From Humulus lupulus (lineage: Eukaryota > Streptophyta > Magnoliopsida > Rosales > Cannabaceae): DNA of 64,000 nt. The stretch covers positions 145,365,766 to 145,429,765 of the forward strand of contig NC_084795.1 of the NCBI RefSeq assembly GCF_963169125.1, in the 5' to 3' direction. The notes below the pieces were generated by a model. It had not been told where the DNA came from, searched no databases, and saw only the letters and a program-made list of their open reading frames with translations. The translations under genes and the position numbers were made by a program. Of this stretch, positions 26,211 to 37,810 are shown piece after piece; the stretch's first letter is position 1; each line of letters starts with the position of its first letter.

Positions 26211-26420
26211 TGTTATGATTGGTTAAATACGAAAGATAAGTGTTGTTATACAAGCTAGGTATAAAACACTTAGTGAATTTAACATAATGTAGATGTGAAA
26301 TTTGAGTTTCATTTGTAGACACTTAAAAATTGTGTTTTTGGGTCCAAAGTGATACATGGAGGTATCTAAGGATCCCAAAAAAAATTTTGGTAGCATTTAG
26401 AGAAATTTTAGGCCTGTTGG

Positions 26421-28785
26421 TGTAACGACCCAAATTTGCTAATAAGGCTTAAGGGCCTTGATTAGTGTGCCTGGAGGGCATAATGGGAATTATGTATGAC
26501 TTTAATGATTAAGATGCATGATTATGATTTAAAGCATGTTATATGACTATTTGAATATTTGAGATGCATGACTATGTGTATTAGTATGCATGTAGGCCCT
26601 GATTAGGTTAGAAGGGCATAATCGTAATTTTGGCCATTATGGGCATAATTGTATTGATATATGTGATAATTGTCGAGACCACATTATTATGTGGATATAT
26701 CTATGATCTGTGACTCGAGACGATCCTAGTGAGCAAAGTAGCAAAAAAGTCATGGCGGGGATTTATACCCGGCTCGGGGTGAGCTCAGGGGTATAAATGG
26801 GAATTTAGTGAATATACTGGAGTCTATCTTGACATTGAGGAGTTAGCGGGAATTGGGTAAAATGACTAGAATGCCCTTAAGTGGACTAAAGGATTAGAAA
26901 TAAAGGGGAGGGCATTAAGGTCATTTGGCAAGTAAGGGATAGATATGCTGAGGCTTTATGTTAGAGGGAATTGTAGAAAGTTATAGAAGTCTGAAAGAAA
27001 AGAGAGAAAAGAAGGAAAATGAAGAAAAAGAAAGGGAGAAAAACTGAGAGAGTTTTCTAAGGTCGGTTTAAGCTTCCTTCGTCAGTTTCTTGAGGATTTC
27101 TGGAGCAAAGCTCAGAGGAGAGCTGGGGTAGACTGAGCATCAAGGATCCTAAGCTAGGTTTGAGGAGTTGGCAGAGGTTTAGCAAGAGGTCATCAACACT
27201 TGAGGTAAAATTCTGTAAGTTCCTTCAGTTCTAGTTTTGGTATTTAGCAAAGATATATAAGCTGTGTTGATGGGGAATTATAGGGAAGTTGGAGCCAAGG
27301 GTTGAGGAGAAGCAAGTAAAGGAAGTCTAGAGGCAACTTGAGGTCGAAATTCCACCAAAGGTATAAATTCTAAGCTTCTAACTTTGTTGTTGAATTGGTT
27401 TCTGCTGAGTTTTAGTGTCTAGAAGTGGCTATGGTGAATTTTGAGTTTGGGGATGCATGTGCTTGAGTTCTAGGTATTTGGGATGCTTGGGATGAGTGGA
27501 GTATGTTCATAAGGTTGTTTTTGAGTCTGGGAAAGATTTGAAGGAGTTTTGGTTGAGGTTGGTTCAAGGAAATCGCAGGAAGAAAAACTTGGAGTTGGCC
27601 TGTCTGTGACTAGCGCTACAGCGCCAGCGCTAGCCTTTGGGCGCTGTAGCGCTAGGCCAAGCTTGCTGAGGGGATTTTGCTTCTATTTTTAGCGCTGTAG
27701 CGCCCTCCCATGAGCGTTGTAGTGCTACCCTGTTTTCAGAAAGGGATTTTAGGGTTATTTGCAAGGGTTTTTGACCAAGGGTTTGGGGTTTGTTTCCACC
27801 ACCTTGTTTGGTGGAACTAGGACTTCCCGGGGGCTCGGGATTGGCCCCGAGGCTAGGTTTTGGACTTGAGGTTTGATGATGACTTTGGCCTATGGTTGTG
27901 TTTAGGTGAGTGCTAGGGCTTGAGGGGGATCGTGCTCAAGGAGTCGAGTGATCAAAGCTAGCGTATCGAAAGGTAAGAAAACTGCACCCGATTATATAAT
28001 TGTGATGGGACTAAGTGCTCCCGATATTTGTATCGTGTCAATGATGGTATTATGCCATGGGACATGTGAAAGCGGCCTAAGAGTGCTGTACACAATATTT
28101 GCGCACAGGGCGCGACTCGGCCACTGGTAGCCGAGGACAGCTTAATATTCACTAAGCTCGGTTTAAGCGAGCCAGAGTCAGTGGGATAACGGAGGGAGCG
28201 GCCTGAGGGCGCTAGCCTAGTTATAATTTGTGAATTGATACATGATATGAGTTGATGTGTTTAGTATGTTGAATACCTGATTATACCGGTTAATTATATG
28301 ATTGAGAATATGTGATGCAATATGAGATATTGATTTGTCTGTTGATTGGTTATGCTCTATTACTGTGTTTTCTTGCTGGGTCTTGGCTCACGGGTGCTAC
28401 GTGGTGCAGGTAAAGGCAAGGGAAAACTGGACCAACCCTGAGATGGAGAGCTGTGGGGTTGAATGTACATAGCCAGCTGTCCGATCGCCATGGTCGAGGA
28501 GTGGGTCAGGACAGGGATTGCCTAACTCTCTGTTTTTCCTTAATATGGCTTGATATTGTATATAAACCTTGTGTCTTCTGTAAACGGTCTTTAAACTTAT
28601 TATTTTCAGGATCCCATGTAAACAGATAACGTTTCTTAATGAAAACGCGACTTTTGAGACCAAAACATTTTAACCCTAGTTCCTCTATAGTTGCAGTAAC
28701 ACGTTTTTAATTAAATGACTTGATTAGCAAGTCTAGCACTTTATAAACACATAGTGTAGCGGTCTTGGCTATCCAGGGCGTTACA
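26421..28785 (+). repeat. Solo LTR G with GTTGG target duplication
   Basis: The 2,365-bp unit starts TGTAACGACCC and ends AGGGCGTTACA. GTTGG is repeated exactly at 26416-26420 and 28786-28790. There is no internal region, so it arose by recombination between the LTRs of a full element. It belongs with the LTR of K (same start and 'GATTAGTGTGCC' motif). It carries an AGCGCTNNAGCGC-rich patch (about 27600-27730), GGTAAGAAAACTGCACCC at about 27971, and the shared CTCACGGGTGCT...GTGCAGGTAAAG module (28368-28422). No gene is seen. Confidence 0.93.
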
Positions 28786-29007
28786 GTTGGAGGGGTCAAA
28801 AGTTAGAGGAGAAGGTGACACATCACCTCTTAGGAGGCGTTGCATCACCTGAATGCAAAAGGGCTCAAAAGCCCTAGCAGACGACACATCGCCTAGAGGC
28901 ACGCGACACGTCACCTGGCGTGTCCATACAGACACGTGTTTTAAGCTCCAAATGATGAGATCTTTAGCTCTATTCCTATTGGTTAGACCTAATAATGATG
29001 CCTACAC

Positions 29008-29014
29008 TATAAAA
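29008..29014 (+). promoter_or_regulatory. TATA box in the LTR of F
   Basis: CACTATAAAAGGATCC is a strong plant TATA context about 2.8 kb from the LTR start as it now stands, or about 430 bp once solo LTR G is removed. That spacing is reasonable for a copia U3 promoter. Confidence 0.55.
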
Positions 29015-29441
29015 GGATCCTCATAGAGTTTTGGAAGACTTGATCACTCTCTTAAATCTCTCTCTCTAGCTTTCAAAAATCTCAAATTTTCTTCAAGAAA
29101 CTCATAAAGAAAGTGCTTGACTTTGTGAGTTTAAGGTTTGTTCAGTCTCAATTCTCATTTTCTCTTAGAAAAGGCCTCAAGCATCAATGGTGGCTAGGAA
29201 ATAGAGAATTAAGACATTGATAATAATCGTGTATAAGCCTTTGATTTTGTATTTTCTCATTAAAGAAGGAAAATCTCAAAATGGTGGTTCCCCAAGGTTT
29301 TTGAAGGTTTATCAATGTTGAAGAAGATTGTTCTACAACTAGGGTTTGCATCATCTTTCTCAATCTTTCCTTGGTCTCTCTCAACCATTATTTTGTATTG
29401 ATTCTAAATATTGTGGTGATATAATCTCACTCTCCCCCAAC

Positions 29442-29691
29442 AACTTCTACAAACACAAATGATAATTCTAAGCACAAACTCTATTCTCAATATCATCAAG
29501 AGAAAATGAAGAATTCTTACTCTTGTTGGTGATCTTAGCCTAGGCCAAAACCTTAGTGATGTTCTCTCTCTTTTGATCTCAAATTTCTATGACACAAGTG
29601 ATGAATCCTCTAAGAACCATTTCTAACCAAAATCACCAAGTGAAATCATGAACAAATCTTACCCTTGTTGGTAGATTTGTCTAGGTCAAAC
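29442..29691 (-). repeat. Segment H, left part: unresolved minus-strand LTR-like DNA
   Basis: Together with 48968-49954 this forms one sequence split by D. Read on the minus strand, the whole starts TGTAACATTCAG at 49954, has a TATATAAACTTGG promoter-like site at about 49170 and runs out here. Two imperfect ~135-bp copies begin at about 29453 and 29590, each with CTTACYCTTGTTGG. The boundary with the LTR of F is not clear. No gene is visible. Confidence 0.45.
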
Positions 29692-31999
29692 TGTAACGCC
29701 CTACTACCTTAGAGCCGTTACTAAGTGAGTCTAAAATGTGCATTTAACTAGCTAACCAAGCATTTAACTTAAAAGTGTAACTAAATTGTATTAAATTCAC
29801 ATAATTTGAAAATATAAACATTCATTGAAAATTATAAGTGTTTTACATTAGGGATCGCAAAAATACCGTTTAAAAATATTTACAACTCAAAACATGTTTT
29901 AGGACGATTAAACGAAAAAATAGAATTCAGTACAAGCATCTCCCAAAAATACCCCTGGCTGTGGCGGCCAGGCAGACCAGACATGTACGCTTTGCCTCAC
30001 GCTCTCCGTACTCATGGTTGGCCAATCTTCCCCTTGCCCTTACCTGCACCATAGAGCACCCGTGAGCCAAAGTCCAGCAAGAAAACTCCAAAAAAATAGA
30101 TAACATATGCATGTCAATCACACAACATAAAGCAAATTCGCCAATAGGCTAGACACACATACGGCCGTGCCGTCCCAGGCGCTTTACCAGGCCCTGGGTT
30201 CGCGATCCATACCGTAAAGATATCCCAGGTATCCTTTAGGGTCTTAACCTGGCAACTCGCACTCCGCGTGCTAAACGCTACTCCCGCCCCCTTGCCGCCC
30301 TTGGCCTCTGCCCTTCTCGGCCTTCACCGTTCTCGGCTCTTGCCGATCATTCACATATTTGCATACATAGCATAATTATTCAAACACTTAAACATGTATT
30401 AACATAACCAATGGGCTACGCCCTGCACATAATCATATAGGGTCGTGCCCTGCAACAGAACTATGGGGCCTCTCCCTGCTCTATGGGTACAACGGTTTTC
30501 TTACCTGTGTCCCGAGCTTCTTGAGCACCGAAATCTCGAGCACGGTCCTCTAACCCGAGCCTCGCTGAAAACTTAGTCACAACACATACATAGCACTCTC
30601 ATTACTAACCAATTTATAATCATCCCTTGGAACCAATCCCGAGCTCTCGGGACCTCCCGTTTCCCCCCACAAGGTAGCGGAAGCATCCCCCAAGCCCCCT
30701 GAGCCAAAACCCCAAAATTATATTTTTCCCCTGCCCAGAAATTGGCCTAGCACTGCGACACTAACCCATAGGAGCCATGAAGCCTAGAATGGTGCCCTTC
30801 CCCTGATGCATCCTAGCGCCGCGGCACAGAAGAACAGGGCCACGACGCCCATTCGCAAACCCAGAAATCTGGGTTTTCCCCCAACATTTTCCCGAGCCAA
30901 AACACTTCCAAATCAATACCAAGGCATACCTAAGTCCCAAATTCAATCCAAAACCCCAAATAGACCATATGGCAACCCGAAAACATCAATAACAAGCCCA
31001 AACACACATTCAAACCCATGATTCACAAATTGGTTTACAACTTTATAAAACTTAAACCAGACCTTACAAAACTTAAACCACACCAGCAATCAACTTCAAA
31101 GGTGCACGAAATTCTTGCCTCAAACTAAAATTCGACCCTGGGCTTCCTCCAATTCCAACTCCAAGCTAAACCCCTTTGATTCCCAAGCTGGATTCTCAAA
31201 ATAACAAACCACAAATCCAACTTTCAACTTCCATTCTCAAACTTTCAAAATATGCTTGGAAACTTAGAGAAGATAGGGATGAATTCCTTACCTCAATATG
31301 CAGAGCAATCCTCTAGTTTTCCCTTGGCTTGATTCCCCTCTTGATCCCACAAAACTACAGAGATCTTCCCTCCTTCCTTCCTGGTTTCTAGTTCTCTCTA
31401 GAGCTCCCAAAACACAATTCTTGCATAAGTTAATATGTGAGAACGTTCTAAGCTTTTCCCTCAGCCAAAGCTTATCTACTTCCTAAGCCAAATGACCCAA
31501 TTACCCTCCTTTCTAACTTAGATTCTAGCTAATCCTCAAGGGCATCCTATACTTTTCCTTAATCTCTTGCAAGAATACCACTTTCCCACTTAAAACAACA
31601 ATCCTCAAGAGTTACCTATAGTTACCCAAGTTACCAAAGTTCCACTAACCATTTCTCAATAATTCTCATATTCAAGTTATAATGTTCCCAAAATACCCCT
31701 ATACTCCTCCCGAGCTGGGTATTTAACCCTGTTGTGACTTTTAGCGAAACAGCTCCCTAGGACCGTCTCGGAACGTGCATCACAAATATATCACACTTAT
31801 ATCACAAATATCACATATATCACATTTATGCCCTCAACGGACTAAAATTACAAATATGCCCCTAACAGCCAAATGGGGCCCACATGCATATTTAATCACA
31901 TATTCATTTAGTTCACATATTAATACAATATAACAATTATTGTCCCACAGGCACGCTAATCAAGGCCCCAAGCCTTATTATCAAATTTGGGTCATTACA
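29692..31999 (-). repeat. 3' LTR of element D, 2,308 bp
   Basis: On the minus strand it starts TGTAATGACCC and ends AGGGCGTTACA. It is near-identical to the right copy 46641-48962 over its whole length. The shared module (minus) is at 30031-30087. The GTTGCAGGGC triplet repeats, as in A, lie near 30415-30490, and a variable CTTGCCG/CTCGGCC mini-repeat near 30285-30345. Short open frames here recur in the other LTR copy and are not genes. Confidence 0.93.
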
Positions 32000-32014
32000 A
32001 CTATCCTTTCCTTA
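32000..32014 (-). other. Polypurine tract of element D
   Basis: Read on the minus strand as AAGGAAAGGATAGT directly before the LTR start. It is one base different from the tract in A, B and E. Confidence 0.8.
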
Positions 32015-32034
32015 TAGAGATTTCGTCCCCAAAA

Positions 32035-35000
32035 TTACTTGAACAACTCGGGATACCGCATCTGCATATCTGATTCAAGTTCCCATGTCACCTCCTCAAC
32101 TCTGCTGTTCCTCCACAGCACTTTCACCAAGGCGATGGTCTGGCTCCGCAAAACTTTGTCCTTTCGGTCAAGAATCTAAACCAGCTTCTCCTCATAAGAT
32201 AAATCCTGGTCCAGCTCCAAATTCTCATAACTCAACACATGTGAAGAATCTGATTCATACTTCCGGAGCATGGATACGTGAAATACATCATGAACCCCTG
32301 ATAAGGCTGGAGGCATTGCCAATCTGTAAGCTACCTCCCCAACCCGCTCCAAAACCTCGAAGGGGCCCACAAACCTAGGGCTCAGCTTGCCCTGAACACC
32401 AAACCATTTCACTCCTCTCAAAGGTGAAACCCTAAGGAACACATGGTCACCGACCTGAAATTCTACGCTCCTGCGTTTCAAGTCTGAGTAGCTCTTCTGA
32501 CGACTCTGGGAGGCGAGCATCCAAGCTCTAATCTTTTCTATCGCTTCATTGGTCCTCTGAACCATATCAGGACCCAAATAACTCCTCTCACCCGTCTCAT
32601 CCCAATGGATAGGTGATCTGCACTTCCTTCCATAAAGCATCTCATATGGAGCCACTCCAATAGTCGCCTGATAACTGTTGTTGTATGAAAACTCAATCAA
32701 AGGAAGATACTTACTCCAAGATCCCCCAAAATCTAGCACACAGGCTCATAGCATGTCTTCCAGTATTTGAATCGTCCTCTTAGACTGTCCATCTGTATGA
32801 GGATGATAAGCAGCACTAAACCGTAACTGCGTGCCCATAGCCTTCTGTAGACTCTCCCAAAACTTGGAGGTGAAGGTGGGGTCTCTGTCGGATACTATCG
32901 ACCTCGAAGCCCCATGAAGTCGAACAATTTCCTTCACATATAACTCGGCATACTGCTCCACAATATAAGTTGTCCTAACTGGTAGAAAGTGGGCGGACTT
33001 GGTATACCTATCCACAATCACCCACACCGAGTCATGCCGTCCCACAGTCTTCGACAAGCCAACCATGAAGTCCATGGTAATATCCTCCCACTTCCACTCT
33101 GGAATCCCTAAAGGCTGCAGCAATCCAGCTGGCCTCTGATGTTCAGCTTTGACCTGCTGACACATTAAGCACTTGACCACATAATCCACCGCATCCCTCT
33201 TCATGCCCGACCACCAATACAAAGCTCTCAGATCTTGGTACATCTTCGTCGTACCTGGATGTAAGGAATAGGGAGTGGTATGCGATTGGTCTAAGATCTC
33301 CTGCCGGATGTCAGAATCCATCAGAACACATATTCGACCCTTGTACTTCAATAACCCCCTCTCCGAGATTGAGAAGTCCTAAGCCACCCCGACTAAGACG
33401 TTCTCTCTATGACCTCTCAACTGGGAATCTTTCCCCTGCACCTCCTTGATCTTCTCAAGAAGTGTAGACTGAAGAGTGATGTTGGCTAACCAACCAACCA
33501 CCAATTCTATACATGCTCAGGTCATCTCCTCCGCTAGCTTATCAGATATTTGTCTTGAACTGAACAACTGTCCTGGGCCTTTCCGACTCAATGCATCAAC
33601 CACTACATTAGCCTTCCCAGGATGGTATAGGATGTCACAATCATAATCCTTAACCAACTCCAGCCACCATCTCTGGCGCATATTTAGATCCTTCCGAGTA
33701 AAGAAGTACTTCAAACTTTTATGGTCGGTGTATATGTCACACATCTCACCATATAAATAATGTCTCCAAATCTTAAGAGCGAATACCACCACTGCCAACT
33801 CTAGATCATGCGTGGGATATCTCTGCTCATACTCCTTTAACTGTCTCGATGCATAGGCTATCATCTTACCAGCTTGCATCACCACACACCCTAAACCCTG
33901 TCTAGAAGCATCACAGTAAACCACAAATTTCTCATTATCTGTCGGCAAACTCAACACCGGTGCGGTATCAGTCGCTGCTTCAATTCTTTAAAACTGTTCT
34001 CACATCTGTCTGTCCAAGCATACTTTGTCTTCTTCTTCGTCAATTCTGTCAACGGTGTAGCTATCCTGGAGAATCCCTCAACAAATCGCCGATAATATCC
34101 TGCCAATCCCAAAAAACTTCTAACTTCTGGAACGTTGCTTGGTCTAGGCCAATCTCTCACTGCCTCAATCTTACTTGGATCAACTAGAATCCCCTCCTTA
34201 CTGATGATATGGCCCAGAAATATAACTCGCGGTAACCAGGATTCACACTTGATAAACTTAGCATATAACCTATGCTCCCTCAACCGTTGCAATACTAGAC
34301 GTAGATGTTGCTCATGCTCTGTCTTTGACTGAGAGTACACCAATAGTCCTTGAAAACCCTATTCATCATGTCCATAAAAGCTGCTGGGGCATTGTTTAAT
34401 CCAAAGGACATAACCAGGACATCATAGTGTCCATACCTCGTGCGGAAAGCGGTCTTTGGTATGTCCTCTTCTTTGATCCTTAACTGGTGGTAACCTGATC
34501 GAAGATTAATTTTAGAAAACACTGTACTTCCCTGTAGCTGGTCAAAAAAATCGTCGATCCTAGGCAGTGGGTACTTGTTCTCAATAGCCAACTTGTGCTG
34601 CTCCCTGTAGTCAATACACATCCTAAGAGATCCATCCTTCTTCTTGACGAACAACATTGGAGCACCCCACGGTGAGAAACTCGGTCTGATGAACCCCAAG
34701 TCTAGTAGCTCCTGTGACTGAATCTTCAACTCCTTCAATTCTGTCGGAGCCATTCTGTAAGGTGTCCTAGATACTGGCTCCGCCCCTGGTGCCAACTCTA
34801 TAATGAACTCAATCTCCCGCTGCGGCGACAACCCTGGCAGATCTGCTGGGAATAAATTTGGAAACTCACATATCAATCTGGTCTCTCCCGGTCCAACCGA
34901 CACAACCTTGGAGGTATCCACAACACTTGCCAGGAATCCTATGCAACCTTCTTGCATCAGGTCTCTAGCCTTCAGCACTGAAATCATAGGTACCCATGCT

Positions 35001-35436
35001 CCATTGACTGTTCCCACAAACACAAAAGGTACCTCCCCTTCTGGTTCAAAAGTCACCATCCAACGCTTGCAGTCAATCTTCGCCCCATACTTCGATAACC
35101 AATCCATCCCTAGGATCATATCAAAGTCATCCATCGCAAGCTCAATCAGATCAACAGACAATTCCCTACCATCTACCTCTACTGGTAAAACTCTAATCCA
35201 TCACCTAGAGACTACCAGTTCCCCAGTTGGAAACAGAGTTTGAAAACCCCTAGAATACAAAGCACTAGGTCTACACAACTGATCTATCACTCTAGCAGAC
35301 ACAAATGAATGGGTAGCTCCCGAATCAATCAATACAGTATACAAAGAACCAGCAATAGATATCTGACCTGTCACAAGTGAGGGGCTAGCCTCCACCTCAG
35401 TCCGAGTCAAAGTAAACACTCTGGCAGGAGCGAGAC
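32035..35436 (-). pseudogene. pol: pol of element D; RT catalytic box deleted
   Basis: Minus-strand order: protease (VLIDSGATHSF intact, about 35310-35345), RT, RNase H ([16 protein letters not shown]), integrase (HTTPYSLHPG...CLMCQ; MDFMVG; SDRDPTF), chromodomain-like end. RT has lost motif A Asp ([10 protein letters not shown], about 34500). A 37-bp deletion at about 34342 removes the segment with the FIDD active site and shifts the frame. A second frameshift (1-bp loss) is near 33960. Stops lie at about 33520 and 33379-33381, about 32743 (CGA to TGA) and 32176 (CAG to TAG). E inserted at the 5' side, separating this from gag. Confidence 0.92.
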
Positions 35437-37796
35437 TGTAACGCCCTGGTTACCCCAGAACAGTTACGGTGAACCAGAAATTTGACCCGCTACCCGACTC
35501 CTTTGGTTAAAAACGTGTTCTAAGTGTTATTAATAGGTTAAGGTGGAAATTAATAAAAAGGAAATGATATATTTTATTGAATACATAAAACTGTCCATGG
35601 GCCCATAAAACATTTACAAGTTATTTACAACCCAAAATGGTCATTACTGTTTCAAAATTACAAACCCGCCGACCTAAGCGGCAAAAATAGGGTAAACCCC
35701 CTAGTTCCTCTAGAACTCCTTGGTCGTGGTGGTCAAGCGGTCGCATATGTACACATCACCACCTACGCTCTCCACTCAAGGTTGGGTGAGCTTTTCTTTT
35801 CCTTTACCTGCACCACATAGCACCCATGAGCCAAGGCCCAACAAGAAAACACAATAAAGCATGATATAATATCAACAATGATCATAATAATCATTCAGGA
35901 CTATCAATCCAAACAAATAGGTGACAGTCGCAAAAGTCACTAAGTTGGGTCTAGCTCCCTTTAGCCTTGTGACGATAGGGTCACCGGGGCTTAATAAATA
36001 AGTGAACTTCTATTAGTTCGTACAGGATAGGTGCATGGTGACTATTCACCAACATAACCCTCTTCATGAACTTAGAGTCATAACCCTGGAACAACATTCC
36101 CTAGCCATGTGACAAACAGTCACTGGGCCTTTGGCCCTGGCTCTAGTAACTAGTCTTAGACTAGACAAGCGCTTATAAGTTCATCGACCTTAGGGTCGGT
36201 CCAGCGTTAATGCCTTAGAGCCATTCAATACTGATATCGATTAGATCTAATCTTCATTCGGCCCTGCGTTCAGGACGCTTATGCCGTTTCTGAGTCTTAG
36301 GTCAGTGTCCCTGACTAGTCAGTACATATACAAGTATACAACATTCTCTAGCATTTCAATAGGCAATCCGTATCCACATTTACCAGCCAACATGACTCAA
36401 TAACAATCACGCATGTCATATATACACAGGGTGCAGTTTTCTTACCTCCTATTCGAGGGAGAGATAATAATAAGAACGACCCTTGAGAACGATCAACCTT
36501 TTGGTCCCTTAGCGGTTACCTGGTCATAACCAATTATGGGATTCCATCAATAAAATAATAAAAAAGGGTTCCCAAACCAAAACCTAGCCTCCGAGACATT
36601 GAGTACTACTAAACCGGGTAGTAGGATCGACCCCGAGGCCTAAGGCTAGCATCCCCAAGCCAAAAAGCCATTTCTGGCCAAAAGACCACTAAGGGCCGCG
36701 GCCCTCCTTAGCCATACCGCGGCCCGCCCCTCAAACAGAGGCGGCCTCCTTCAGCACCCTTCAAGGGCCGCGGCCCTCCCTGGCCATGCCGCGGCCTAAC
36801 CCGCAGTTCAGCCAATACCTTGGCTTTTTTCTTCCCCTGCTATTTTCTTTGGAACCAACCTTTCAAACCAAGTTCAAATACCACTCAAACATCCAATACA
36901 ACCCCTAAACTGGATCTATAACACTTCCTCATTAAAACCCAAGCTAAACCCCAACCAAAACTTCCATTGATTCCAACTATCCACAACAAAATCACAAGCT
37001 GAAAACTAACACCAAAACAGAGTATACCAGAAAACTAATGGCTGGAAACTTACCTCAAACTCAGGTTGTGATGCTCTTCAATGGTGGAACACTCTCCCAA
37101 ACTCCCGAGGTCTACTTCCCAAGATTGAATCCTCAACAAGATCACCAAAAATCACCAAGAAGATGAAGGAGGAGGAAGGTACAGGTAAGCTTCAAGACTT
37201 GCTCTGTTTTCCCTCTGTTTCACAGCCTACAGAGTTTATATCTATCCTAGGGGTAAAAAGACCATTATACCCCTAGGTCAATTATGGGTTTCTAAAGTCT
37301 CCCAAGGGAAAATTTGTCCTTTCCAACCTATCTCGTTAATCATAATTAACGCTCTCCAATTCCCGCTAGCGTCGATAATCCCAAACACCAATAATTTATA
37401 TCCCGTTACCCTTTAATTCCCGGTAACGCTCTAATCATTAAAATCACCCCGAGACTCATCCCGAGCCCCAAACTTAAACCTGTTATGACCAGACCGCTGA
37501 TCAATATTCTAAGATCGTCTCATGCCGAATAGCTCGAACAAACCCACATTATAATGTGGTCTCAACAACATATCACCGACATGCATACAAATATACAATT
37601 ATACCCTCACGGGCCAAATCATCATCACACCCCTGTAATTAAAAATGTGGACCCACATGCATGCATTTAACATCATATTATAATATAATTCACATATACA
37701 TGCATTCTATCAATTAATGGCATAATTAAACACGTATGGCCCTCCCGGCCAACTATGCCCGCCATTAAACCACATCGAAGAATTCGAGGCATTACA
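35437..37796 (-). repeat. 3' LTR of element E, 2,360 bp
   Basis: On the minus strand it starts TGTAATGCCTCG and ends CAGGGCGTTACA. A TATA-like ATATAAACTC lies at about 37233-37242 on the minus strand. A GGGCCGCGGC-rich patch lies at about 36690-36800. The conserved module is at 35801-35855 and the GTAAGAAAACTGCACCC site at about 36428-36446. No gene. Confidence 0.95.
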
Positions 37797-37810
37797 ACTA
37801 TCCCCTCCTT
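37797..37810 (-). other. Polypurine tract of element E
   Basis: Read on the minus strand as AAGGAGGGGATAGT, directly before the 3' LTR. The extended pol frame of this element runs into it. Confidence 0.85.

Larger units (their letters stand above)
26211..29441 (+). repeat. 3' LTR of copia element F, split by solo LTR G
   Basis: LTR pieces are 26211-26420 and 28791 to about 29441. The start, TGTTATGATTGG after the purine tract, is firm. The end at CCCCCAACA (about 29441) is my best guess, giving a ~0.86-kb LTR. Supporting signals are a TATA box (TATAAAA, 29008-29014) and a CT-rich leader after it. Between 28813 and 28925 the motif CGACACRTCRCCT occurs several times in degenerate form, a plausible U3 repeat. 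If the end is wrong, the LTR could run into segment H. Confidence 0.6.

Noticed and set aside
30806..31486. Short plus-strand frames repeated at 48261-48449
   Set aside because: They lie inside the two LTR copies of element D and recur because the LTRs are duplicates; no coding signature.
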